Origin: Acidobacteriaceae bacterium
Lineage (GTDB): Bacteria > Acidobacteriota > Terriglobia > Terriglobales > Acidobacteriaceae
Direction of reading: 5' to 3'
Length of the DNA stretch: 6,372 nucleotides
NCBI GenBank assembly: GCA_003156235.1
Contig: PMGP01000165.1
Coordinates: forward strand, 228 to 6,599
Part shown: positions 1 to 5,353 of the stretch, piece after piece
Layout: every line of letters starts with the position of its first letter
How positions within the stretch are numbered: the first letter of the stretch is position 1
Position numbers and translations under genes: made by a program
Notes under the pieces: model-generated
Database searches by the model: none
Told to the model about the DNA's origin: nothing
What the model saw: only the letters and a program-made list of their open reading frames with translations

Positions 1-163
1 CGGCGTGAATCTGCGCCTTGACCACGACGCCGCTCACGCCCCAGGAAAAAAGTTTGCTGGCCTCGGCCGTAGCTTCTTCCAGCGTGTTTGCCACTTCGCC
101 CCGCGGCACGGCCACGCCGTACTTCGCTAAAATTTCCTTCGCCTGATACTCGTGAATCTTCAT
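1..163 (-). CDS. sucC: Succinyl-CoA synthetase (ADP-forming) subunit beta, N-terminal part
   Basis: The first 54 residues are visible; the gene continues beyond base 1. The protein starts MKIHEYQAKEILAKYGVAVP and reaches VVVKAQIHA, the highly conserved N-terminus of the ATP-grasp beta subunit of succinyl-CoA synthetase. That cytoplasmic TCA-cycle enzyme interconverts succinyl-CoA and succinate with substrate-level phosphorylation. K49 lies in the VKAQ segment that lines the nucleotide site in this family. The ATG (complement of 161-163) matches the usual family start exactly, although no strong Shine-Dalgarno precedes it. sucD normally follows sucC and would lie outside the window. The gene is divergent from the zinc-ribbon gene at 363. 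Identification is very secure; partial only because of the window edge. Confidence 0.95.
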   Translation of the reverse strand, partial: MKIHEYQAKEILAKYGVAVPRGEVANTLEEATAEASKLFSWGVSGVVVKAQIHA

Positions 164-254
164 GTTGGTAGGGACCGTCCATTTCGCTGTTGTTATGGAT
201 TCAGAATCGGCCTCGCGGATTCCGGGAAGTTGAGGCTGTGCCAGCGGTACACAA

Positions 255-284
255 ATACTATCCTGCAAGCTGGAGAACGGGCAA
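255..284 (-). promoter_or_regulatory. Candidate sigma-70 type promoter for sucC
   Basis: Reading the minus strand, TTGCCC (complement of 279-284) is followed after 18 bp by TAGTAT (complement of 255-260), about 90 bp upstream of the sucC ATG. Both hexamers match the housekeeping consensus at four or five positions. This is a by-eye call in the 199-bp spacer 164-362, where I see no other gene, tRNA or obvious structure. Confidence 0.3.
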
Positions 285-362
285 ACCGGCGTGAGACACA
301 GTGGGTAGGTTTGAATTTCCACAGGGGTTGCATTCAGAGCTCTGAGCGTTCAGACTTGTACT

Positions 363-548
363 GTGCCAAGGCCAAAGCCATATAAGTTTCCAGACTACGA
401 CACTTCGACGGGATGCACCGAGTGCGGCTATGCCATTCCTGAAGTCGAGCTGCTCTATTTAGACAAAAGGCGAGTTCGCTGTCCTCATTGCGGGAAGGAC
501 TTTGTACCTGTCACAAGGAAGCGCGAAGCTGGCAAGGATTCAAACTGA
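363..548 (+). CDS. Small zinc-ribbon protein of unknown function
   Basis: This is a 61-residue protein with two CxxC knuckles: C18-T-E-C21 followed by G-Y, and C40-P-H-C43 followed by G-K. They are spaced like a compact rubredoxin-like zinc ribbon expected to bind one zinc. The basic N-terminus (MPRPKPYKFPDYD) and basic C-terminus would suit nucleic-acid or ribosome contact, but no function can be assigned. I associate near-identical N-termini with small acidobacterial hypothetical proteins, from memory. The start is the GTG at 363: an in-frame stop lies at 312-314, no in-frame ATG intervenes, and no convincing Shine-Dalgarno is seen. The gene ends with TGA 64 bp before trpD on the same strand, so co-transcription is possible. 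The paired cysteines argue strongly that it is real. Confidence 0.75.
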   Translation: MPRPKPYKFPDYDTSTGCTECGYAIPEVELLYLDKRRVRCPHCGKDFVPVTRKREAGKDSN

Positions 549-612
549 TCCACTATCCAGCGACACACTGCTTAATCATGCCCGCCGCTGTCTCGGCGCG
601 CCGTTATCATGA

Positions 613-1677
613 ATGTATATGGCCTCTTTGAAAGAACTGTTGAAGCCGCTGGCCCAGGATGGCGCGGCGCTGACCCGCGAACAGGCTGCCGGCGTACTGG
701 AAGAAATCCTTGCCGGCGGTGTGCCTGAAGTCGAGACCGCGGCGCTGCTGACCGTTTTGGCAACCCGTGGCGAACAGGCGCCGGAGTTGGCCGGCTTCGT
801 CGATGTGATGCGCCGGCGCGTTACGCCGCTGCCCTTTACGGATGCGGAGCGCGATGAGCTGGTTGATGCGGTCGGCACCGGCGGCGGAGGGCCACTGACC
901 TTCAACATCTCCTGCGGCGCGGCACTGGTAGCCGCCGCTGCCGGAGCCAAGGTCGCCAAGCACGGCAATCGCGCCGTCACCTCGTTGTGTGGCGCGGCAG
1001 ACGTGCTCGAAGCCCTCGGCGTGCCCATCGAATTAGACCCGGAGCTGGCCGTCGAGTGCCTCCGCCAGACCGGCTTCGTCTTTCTCTTTGCGCCGCTTTA
1101 TCATCCGGCCATGAAGGCTCTGGGGCCGCTGCGCCGCGCTCTCGGCTTCCGGACCATTTTTAATTTAGTTGGCCCGCTGACCAACCCAGCAGGCGCGCGC
1201 AATCAGGTCATTGGCGTGCTCGCGCCCAGCCGCGTCCTCCTCGTGGGCCGCACTCTGGCGGCGCTCGGCGCGCGACGGGCCTTCGTCGTCCACGGGACAG
1301 ACGGCATTGACGAGCTGACCACCACCGGCGAATCCATTGTTGCGCGCATTGAGGAATCCGAGACCGGAGGCGAATCCACTCTCCACGCCGCCCGCGTCAC
1401 TCCGGAGATGGCCGGTCTGCCCCGCGCCACACTCGACCAGTTCACCGGCGGCGATGTCGCCACCAACAAAGCCCTGCTTTACGACGTGCTCACCGGCATC
1501 CCCGGCGCGCGCCGCGACATTGTTCTGCTGAACGCCGCCGCCACTCTCGTCGCCGCCGGACTGGCCGCCGATCTGAAAGAAGGCGTCAGGATGAGCGCCG
1601 AAGCTATCGACTCCGGCCAGGCCGCAGCTCTCCTCGCCAAACTCAGGGATTTCGGGGCCAAACACGCGCGGCCCTAG
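613..1677 (+). CDS. trpD: Anthranilate phosphoribosyltransferase
   Basis: This 354-residue protein is of normal length for the cytoplasmic enzyme joining anthranilate and PRPP to make N-(5-phosphoribosyl)anthranilate, the second committed step of tryptophan synthesis. The helical N-terminal domain (about 1-75) precedes the nucleoside-phosphorylase-type alpha/beta domain. Visible motifs are the PRPP-binding glycine loop GTGG (88-91), TFNIS (96-100), KHGNR (116-120), ADVLEALG (129-136), YHPAMK (163-168), FRTIFNLVGPLTNP (179-192) and the metal-binding D233-E234 pair in HGTDGIDE. The loop reads GTGGG instead of the usual GTGGD, so Asp is Gly at residue 92. The start is ATG 613, or ATG 619 two codons later; TGA lies directly upstream in frame and no good Shine-Dalgarno is present. 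No other trp gene is nearby. Its TAG stop overlaps the convergent DUF1810 stop. Confidence 0.95.
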   Translation: MYMASLKELLKPLAQDGAALTREQAAGVLEEILAGGVPEVETAALLTVLATRGEQAPELAGFVDVMRRRVTPLPFTDAERDELVDAVGTGGGGPLTFNISCGAALVAAAAGAKVAKHGNRAVTSLCGAADVLEALGVPIELDPELAVECLRQTGFVFLFAPLYHPAMKALGPLRRALGFRTIFNLVGPLTNPAGARNQVIGVLAPSRVLLVGRTLAALGARRAFVVHGTDGIDELTTTGESIVARIEESETGGESTLHAARVTPEMAGLPRATLDQFTGGDVATNKALLYDVLTGIPGARRDIVLLNAAATLVAAGLAADLKEGVRMSAEAIDSGQAAALLAKLRDFGAKHARP

Positions 1678-2108
1678 CTCAGCAGCGCCGCCGTCAGCGG
1701 ATCGCCTTCGCCGTTGAAGTACTTCTTCAGCGCGTCGTTGAAGTCGGTACTATCTAGGACGGCCTCTTCGGCGGCGCGGGCAAAGAGCGTCATCGACGAG
1801 CGGAACTTCAGGTCGTCGGGATAGCCGAGAATCCGGCTGATCGCGCGTCCTTCCACCTGAGTCACCAGCCGCGTGCACTGCCGCAGCCGCTGGCCCAGAA
1901 CCGGATGCCGCAGATAGGCCGCCGCCTCATCCAGCGAGTCGATCCCGTAATACTCCGACTGCGAGCTGTGCCCCAGCCCCTTCCTCTGCGGAAAGATGAA
2001 CCAGATCCAGTGGCTGCGCTTTTCTCCCGCTTGCAATTCCTCCAGAACCCGCGGAAAGACCGCGGCCTGCGCGCTCACAAAGCGATCCAGGTTGAAGGGA
2101 TCGGCCAT
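1674..2108 (-). CDS. DUF1810 family protein
   Basis: This 144-residue soluble protein has the hallmarks of the DUF1810 family, which has no established function that I know of. It begins MADPFNLDRFVSAQ, has the central SHWIWFIFPQ (32-41) and GLGHSSQSEYYGI (44-56) signatures, then an LGQRL segment and a C-terminal KYFNGEGDP. The length is full for the family. The start at 2108 is preferred over the longer open frame because a strong AGGAGG (complement of 2117-2122) sits 8 nt upstream. It is the third gene of a leftward cluster, 25 bp after the membrane protein, so it is probably expressed from the sigma-factor operon. Its TAG stop shares the palindromic CTAG at 1674-1677 with the stop of trpD, leaving no room for a terminator between the two genes. 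Confidence 0.88.
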   Translation of the reverse strand: MADPFNLDRFVSAQAAVFPRVLEELQAGEKRSHWIWFIFPQRKGLGHSSQSEYYGIDSLDEAAAYLRHPVLGQRLRQCTRLVTQVEGRAISRILGYPDDLKFRSSMTLFARAAEEAVLDSTDFNDALKKYFNGEGDPLTAALLS

Positions 2109-2116
2109 CGCGGTTG

Positions 2117-2122
2117 CCTCCT
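2117..2122 (-). promoter_or_regulatory. Strong Shine-Dalgarno of the DUF1810 gene
   Basis: The minus strand reads AGGAGG, 8 nt before the ATG at 2108. It decides the start against the 53-codon longer open frame that runs back into the preceding gene. Confidence 0.7.
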
Positions 2123-2133
2123 GTGAACAAATG

Positions 2134-2571
2134 CTACAGCAGCCCTCCGCGCCCCGCCAGTTGCCGCGACAGCAGCCAGGATGCAAGCGAAATTCCCAGC
2201 GCCAGAGCCACCCAGCCGGCAAGCTCCAGCGAATGTATAAGGTCGGCGGAAAGATGCGGCTGAACAATCGCCGGCCAGTTCAGCGCGGCCAGATTAAGCC
2301 CGAGCTGGCTGAAAACAGGAAGGCCCAGATGAACCAGCACCACCGCGCCCCAGCCAGCAGCTCCGCTGGCCAGCAAAATGCCGGGGAGAACCCGCTTCCA
2401 CGGAAAGGGAAGCGGGGCCGGCAGCGCGGCCTCTTGTCGCACGCGCTCCATCACCGAGGCCGCAAAGCCCGAGGAGGGCATCAACTCCTCTTCCGTCGCC
2501 AGAATGTGGCCGATCTCCGTTTCGATCCTCGCGTGTTCGGCTTCGCTGCGGTTTGTCTTGTCTCGATTCAT
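2134..2571 (-). CDS. Two-helix membrane protein, probable partner of the ECF sigma factor
   Basis: This 145-residue protein has a charged soluble N-terminal segment (1-60), one clear transmembrane helix at about 61-83, a semi-hydrophobic stretch (84-105) and a second helix at about 115-134. Its ATG overlaps the sigma-factor TGA in an ATGA (2568-2571), and AAGGAGG (complement of 2579-2585) lies 7 nt upstream inside the sigma gene, so translation is probably coupled. A membrane protein in this position downstream of an ECF sigma gene is usually the anti-sigma factor. However, the protein has no cysteine and therefore no HxxxCxxC zinc anti-sigma motif. The role as anti-sigma or membrane sensor is inferred from context alone; I recognise no named family. 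Confidence 0.75.
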   Translation of the reverse strand: MNRDKTNRSEAEHARIETEIGHILATEEELMPSSGFAASVMERVRQEAALPAPLPFPWKRVLPGILLASGAAGWGAVVLVHLGLPVFSQLGLNLAALNWPAIVQPHLSADLIHSLELAGWVALALGISLASWLLSRQLAGRGGLL

Positions 2572-3230
2572 CGTGCGGCCTCCTTCCCTATTTCTTCAGC
2601 AAGCTCCTCGTTACAAAATTCTGGGTGCCCCATCCTTCGCGTACTTTGCGAAGGGTGGGAAGCGCGCACCTCTTCCAGATGAGGAAATCGCTGTCGCAAA
2701 AGCGCCCGTGCTCTGGAGAGTCGAGCCTTCAAGGTTCCTTCGGGCATTCCCAGCGTACGCGCTGCCGCGGCCACATCCATCTCGTGAAAATAAAACAGAA
2801 CCACCGGCTCGCGGTAGCGCAATGGCAGGGCCAGCACGGCGCGATGCACGGCATCGTGGCTCCTCTGCGCGGCCAGTTCGCTGTGCTGCGTGGCCATGCC
2901 CGCAGGCTCCGGCGCCGCATCCAGAGGCAGCGTCTCCGTGGGAAATCGCTTCAACTCGGTGCGATAGACGTTGGCCGCCAGCGCAAACAGCCAGGTGGAA
3001 AAACTTGACTCCCGCCGCCAATGGCTCAACCCGCGCCAGGCGCGCACCAAAGCCTCCTGGGCCATCTCCTCGGCCCGCCCACGGTCGCGGCAATAGCGCC
3101 AGGCCATGTTGATCAGCGGACCCTGCCAGCGGCGGACGATCCCATCGAATGCCTGCACCTCGCCGTCCAGCACTCGCTCGACGTCGCCCAGGTCGGCTTG
3201 GTTGTTTTCGGCGCTGGTGGCGGCGTTCAT
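2568..3230 (-). CDS. ECF-type RNA polymerase sigma factor (sigma-70 family)
   Basis: This 220-residue protein has the two-domain ECF layout. Region 2 (about 24-95) includes AFDGIVRRWQGPLINMAWRY, a helix with R52-AEEMAQEALVRAW, and SSFSTWLFALAANVYR. An acidic linker follows, then region 4 (about 124-182) with the helix-turn-helix around AAAARTLGMPEGTLKARLSR. It should direct RNA polymerase to a small regulon, probably in response to an envelope or stress cue. The tail 183-220 is not part of the normal fold, and residues of about 189-205 are encoded by a REP-like palindrome at 2623-2660. The start is ATG 3230, with AGAGG about 12 nt upstream; a GTG at 3266 would add 12 residues but has no ribosome site and lies in a repeat arm. 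It is the first gene of a probable three-gene operon. Confidence 0.93.
   Translation of the reverse strand: MNAATSAENNQADLGDVERVLDGEVQAFDGIVRRWQGPLINMAWRYCRDRGRAEEMAQEALVRAWRGLSHWRRESSFSTWLFALAANVYRTELKRFPTETLPLDAAPEPAGMATQHSELAAQRSHDAVHRAVLALPLRYREPVVLFYFHEMDVAAAARTLGMPEGTLKARLSRARALLRQRFPHLEEVRASHPSQSTRRMGHPEFCNEELAEEIGKEAAR
2623..2660. repeat. REP-like palindromic repeat inside the sigma-factor coding sequence
   Basis: CCCATCCTTCGC (2629-2640) and GCGAAGGGTGGG (2648-2659) pair over 12 positions, with one T-G wobble and a 7-nt loop. The flanking GGGTGCC and the arm sequence resemble a dispersed palindromic repeat that I recall as frequent in acidobacterial genomes. It lies within the 3' end of the sigma gene and is read in frame. 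Only one copy occurs in the window, so its dispersed nature cannot be shown here. Confidence 0.6.
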
Positions 3231-3255
3231 CTGGAAGTTGTGCCTCTGCGGATAC

Positions 3256-3366
3256 AGTGGTTCCACAATCGCTGTATACCGAAACGACTGTCCTCAAGTG
3301 GCATTTTCCTCATGAAAATGCCACCCGGCAAGATGCCAGAAAAGGCACGTGAATTGTGGAACCACT
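3256..3366. repeat. 111-bp concentric inverted-repeat element (MITE-like or regulatory)
   Basis: Perfect 14-bp inverted repeats, AGTGGTTCCACAAT (3256-3269) and ATTGTGGAACCACT (3353-3366), flank a perfect 11-bp palindrome, GTGGCATTTTC (3298-3308) with GAAAATGCCAC (3314-3324) around a 5-nt loop. Both pairs have the same centre, base 3311. The stretches between outer and inner arms do not pair. No coding capacity and no convincing target-site duplication are visible. It lies in the spacer between the leftward sigma-factor operon and the rightward membrane-protein gene. It could be a small non-autonomous mobile element or a symmetric control region. Confidence 0.6.
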
Positions 3367-3386
3367 CTAGTATGACCCGCTCTCTT
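3359..3386 (+). promoter_or_regulatory. Speculative ECF-type promoter for the membrane-protein gene
   Basis: GGAACC (3359-3364) followed after 16 bp by TCTCTT (3381-3386) resembles the GGAAC...TCTGA layout of sigma-E-like ECF promoters. The -35-like part lies in the right arm of the 111-bp inverted repeat. The position, about 115 bp upstream of the ATG at 3501, is acceptable. The match is loose and made by eye. Confidence 0.2.
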
Positions 3387-3393
3387 CCGCTCT

Positions 3394-3439
3394 GGTTGCA
3401 TTTTCTCGCAGATAGCTCTGTTTTTGAAATTATGCAACC
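3394..3439. repeat. 8-bp inverted repeat in the leader of the membrane-protein gene
   Basis: GGTTGCAT (3394-3401) and ATGCAACC (3432-3439) are perfect inverted repeats separated by 30 bp, with the right arm 61 bp upstream of the ATG at 3501. They could be a two-half-site operator or a long-looped hairpin. An 8-bp match at this distance is only modestly above chance. Confidence 0.3.
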
Positions 3440-3500
3440 GGATTCACCCGCTCGCTGTCCTACCAATCGCAAGGGGAAATACCCCGGCAAGGAGGATGGG

Positions 3501-3911
3501 ATGTCGGATTCTGGAATAGGAGCAATCTCGGGCGCATTTGCCATGTGCATCGGCGTCATGTCGATGTTTGCCTTTGTCACCTTCGCCGTCTGGTTTGGAA
3601 CTCGGCGCAAAGAGCGTGAGGCCTTTTACCGGGCGGAGAACCTTCGGCGGATCGCCGAGTCCTCCGGCGATGGCGCCAAGGCGGCTGTCGAACTGCTGCG
3701 CGAAGAGGAGCATTTGAAGAGGATCAAAGCCCGTGAAGGCATGAAGATCGGCGGCCTCGTCTGCGTCGCCGCCGGCATAGGACTGACGATCCTCTTGCTC
3801 ACGCTTGAGGGCGTACATCGAGGTTCGCCCTATATGGTCGGCCTGATTCCCGGCCTCATCGGCGTCGCCCTGCTGATCTATGTCTTCTTTATGGCCGAGC
3901 CGGTGGAGTAA
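3501..3911 (+). CDS. Three-helix integral membrane protein of unknown function
   Basis: This 136-residue protein has transmembrane segments at about 10-33, 82-101 and 111-131. The first two are joined by a highly charged, probably helical cytoplasmic stretch (34-80) containing RRKEREAFYRAE and LREEEHLKRIKAREG. The layout resembles the DUF6249-like small membrane proteins common beside ECF sigma genes, but I assign that family only tentatively. The start at 3501 has GGAGG five bases upstream; the open frame extends much further left, but only as the antisense of the sigma gene. It is divergent from the sigma operon across the palindromic element and 115 bp upstream of the dioxygenase gene. Function is unknown; a role in membrane stress sensing is a guess from position. 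Confidence 0.82.
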   Translation: MSDSGIGAISGAFAMCIGVMSMFAFVTFAVWFGTRRKEREAFYRAENLRRIAESSGDGAKAAVELLREEEHLKRIKAREGMKIGGLVCVAAGIGLTILLLTLEGVHRGSPYMVGLIPGLIGVALLIYVFFMAEPVE

Positions 3912-3980
3912 GAACCTCCGCCGGGTTGAATCCATCAGGAAACAAGGACATCTCTTAGACAGTAGTTTGAATCATTCGAT

Positions 3981-4006
3981 TCCAGCCGGAAGTGAACCGG
4001 CCTGGA
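3981..4006 (+). other. Stem-loop in the leader of the dioxygenase gene
   Basis: TCCAGCCGG (3981-3989) pairs with CCGGCCTGGA (3997-4006) with one bulged C and a 7-nt loop, AAGTGAA. It ends 7 bp before the ribosome-binding site of the gene at 4027. No T-run follows, so it is not a standard intrinsic terminator for the upstream gene. It could attenuate read-through or influence translation initiation, or be incidental. Confidence 0.4.
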
Positions 4007-4012
4007 TTGCCT

Positions 4013-4019
4013 GGAGAGG
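4013..4019 (+). promoter_or_regulatory. Shine-Dalgarno supporting a TTG start
   Basis: GGAGAGG lies 7 nt before TTG 4027. It selects this rare start codon for the dioxygenase gene, whose frame has no suitable in-frame ATG nearby. Confidence 0.6.
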
Positions 4020-4026
4020 TTCCTCT

Positions 4027-4833
4027 TTGCCCCCACATCGTCAGCCAGCCATCTTTCTGCCTCACGGCGGCGGTCCCTGCTTCTTCATGGATTGGACCTG
4101 GGGGCCTGCGGACACCTGGCATCGGACGCAGCGCTTTCTGGAAGGGCTGGCCCGAAGTCTGCCAGAAACACCCAAAGCCATTGTGGTTGTGAGTGCCCAC
4201 TGGGAAGAGATAGCCTTCACGGCCAGCTCCGCCGCGAGTCCCGCGTTGATCTTCGACTACTCCGGCTTCCCTGAACACACTTACCGGCTTACCTGGCCGG
4301 CTCCGGGCGAGCCGGAACTGGCAGCGCGCGTGGCGAAACTGCTGAAGAATGCCAGGCTGCCCGCGGCGGTCAGCAATAGCCGCGGCTTCGATCATGGCGT
4401 CTTTGTGCCGCTCAAAGTGGTTTTTCCCGAGGCGCGGATTCCGGTGGTCTCGCTCTCTCTGGCGGCTTCTCTCGATCCGGCGCTGCACTTGGCGGCAGGA
4501 CGGGCTCTCGCGCCGTTGCGCGATGAGGGCGTGCTGATCGTCGGTAGCGGCTTGAGCTTTCACAACCTGCGCAGCTACTTTCAGCCGCAGACGCAAGAGC
4601 GCGCCAGGGCCTTCGATGCGTGGCTGACGCGCGCCGTCGAGTCGCCCGCTGCGGAGCGCGATGCTTTATTGACTGGCTGGCACGAAGCGCCGTTTGCCGC
4701 TTACGCTCATCCCCGCGAGGAGCACCTGATTCCTCTGATGGTGGTTGCCGGCGCAGGAAGCGACGCGCCCGGAACCCGCATCTTCTCCGATGAACCGATG
4801 GGCGCGGCCATCAGCGCCTACAGCTTCGATTGA
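4027..4833 (+). CDS. DODA/LigB-type class III extradiol ring-cleavage dioxygenase
   Basis: This 268-residue protein is the usual length for the YgiD/4,5-DOPA dioxygenase family. It opens with AIFLPHGGGPCFF (H13), followed by VVVSAHWEE (H58), FDHGVFVPLK (H123), VGSGLSFHNLR (H179) and AYAHPREEHLIPL (H233). H13, H58, H179 and H233 correspond to the conserved metal-site histidines of the family, and H123 is the catalytic-type histidine. These enzymes open catechol-type rings with a divalent metal and O2, and some members have only been shown to bind zinc, so the substrate here is unknown. The TTG start is chosen because GGAGAGG lies 7 nt upstream and the family domain begins 7 residues later. The only in-frame ATG, at 3880, would add 49 unrelated residues and overlap the preceding gene. 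It converges with the DoxX gene 34 bp away. Confidence 0.9.
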   Translation: MPPHRQPAIFLPHGGGPCFFMDWTWGPADTWHRTQRFLEGLARSLPETPKAIVVVSAHWEEIAFTASSAASPALIFDYSGFPEHTYRLTWPAPGEPELAARVAKLLKNARLPAAVSNSRGFDHGVFVPLKVVFPEARIPVVSLSLAASLDPALHLAAGRALAPLRDEGVLIVGSGLSFHNLRSYFQPQTQERARAFDAWLTRAVESPAAERDALLTGWHEAPFAAYAHPREEHLIPLMVVAGAGSDAPGTRIFSDEPMGAAISAYSFD

Positions 4834-4867
4834 GGCAAGTGGGAATTGCAAAAGGGACTCGGGGCAG

Positions 4868-5338
4868 CTATTTCGGCCCGGCCTGGTACCAGCGCCTTTT
4901 TCGGCCCACCCTGAGGCCGGAGTCGATCACGATGGCCAGCAGGCCTAAGACCATGCAAAAATCGGTGCGCGCCTGGTGGAAAAAGCTCAGCCAGCCGTAC
5001 TCCTTGAGAGTTTCCAGCGGAAGCGGGCCCAGCGGCCTGCCCAGCAGGATGGGGAACTTGGTGGTAACCAGGGCCGTGACAATGACCACCAGCAGCGCAA
5101 GTGCGGCGTCTCCGGCGTAGAGGTTCAGCAGGATGGCCACGCCGCCGGCGATCTCGCCCCCGCCTACAAGCGGCGCCAGAAAATGAGGGAAGGGCAGGCC
5201 AAGCGCCTCGAATCGCCCCGAGCCCAACTCCTCCGGGCGCAGGAACTTGAGAATGCCTTCCAGCAGGAAGACCAGCCCCACCAGCACATGGATCAGGATC
5301 ATGGAAAGATTTCGGCGCCCTTCTGTCTCCATCTCCAT
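4868..5338 (-). CDS. DoxX family membrane protein
   Basis: This 156-residue inner-membrane protein has four predicted helices (about 12-32, 54-73, 77-95, 127-143) and the DoxX pattern: VGLVFLLEGILKF in helix 1, a PFP-containing loop leading to GGGEIAGGVAILL in helix 2, and the VTTKFPILLG stretch after helix 3. Family members range from quinol-oxidase-associated subunits to poorly characterised redox or detoxification proteins, so only the family is claimed. The ATG at 5338 is preferred over a start 29 codons earlier, because GGAGGAGG (complement of 5346-5353) sits 7 nt upstream and helix 1 begins soon after. The gene converges with the dioxygenase gene; the 34-bp gap shows no hairpin terminator. 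No partner subunit is adjacent. Confidence 0.88.
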   Translation of the reverse strand: MEMETEGRRNLSMILIHVLVGLVFLLEGILKFLRPEELGSGRFEALGLPFPHFLAPLVGGGEIAGGVAILLNLYAGDAALALLVVIVTALVTTKFPILLGRPLGPLPLETLKEYGWLSFFHQARTDFCMVLGLLAIVIDSGLRVGRKRRWYQAGPK

Positions 5339-5345
5339 GCACCGG

Positions 5346-5353
5346 CCTCCTCC
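5346..5353 (-). promoter_or_regulatory. Strong Shine-Dalgarno of the DoxX gene
   Basis: The minus strand reads GGAGGAGG, 7 nt before the ATG at 5338. It fixes the start of the DoxX gene. Confidence 0.7.

Noticed and set aside
152..385. 77-codon open frame (+) over the sucC-zinc-ribbon spacer
   Set aside because: Overlaps sucC at one end and the zinc-ribbon gene at the other, has no family signature and atypical composition; the CxxC protein is the better reading.
594..603. 10-bp perfect palindrome CGGCGCGCCG before trpD
   Set aside because: Short, GC-only and likely by chance at this base composition; too far from and too unlike a trp operator to claim regulation.
3237..3264. Leftward ECF promoter for the sigma gene itself using GGAACC at 3264-3259
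   Set aside because: The expected -10 region reads CACAAC and transcription would begin about at the ATG; not strong enough to list as a feature.
2611..3297. Long minus-strand open frame parallel to the sigma factor
   Set aside because: It is the sigma gene in another frame; its translation is Arg/Gly/Ala-rich with no domain, while the adjacent frame is a clear ECF sigma factor.
3021..3500. Upstream extension of the membrane-protein gene at 3501
   Set aside because: The extension is antisense to the sigma gene and crosses the palindromic element; ATG 3501 has its own GGAGG.
4834..4867. Possible shared terminator between the dioxygenase and DoxX genes
   Set aside because: No hairpin with a T-run is visible in the 34-bp gap.
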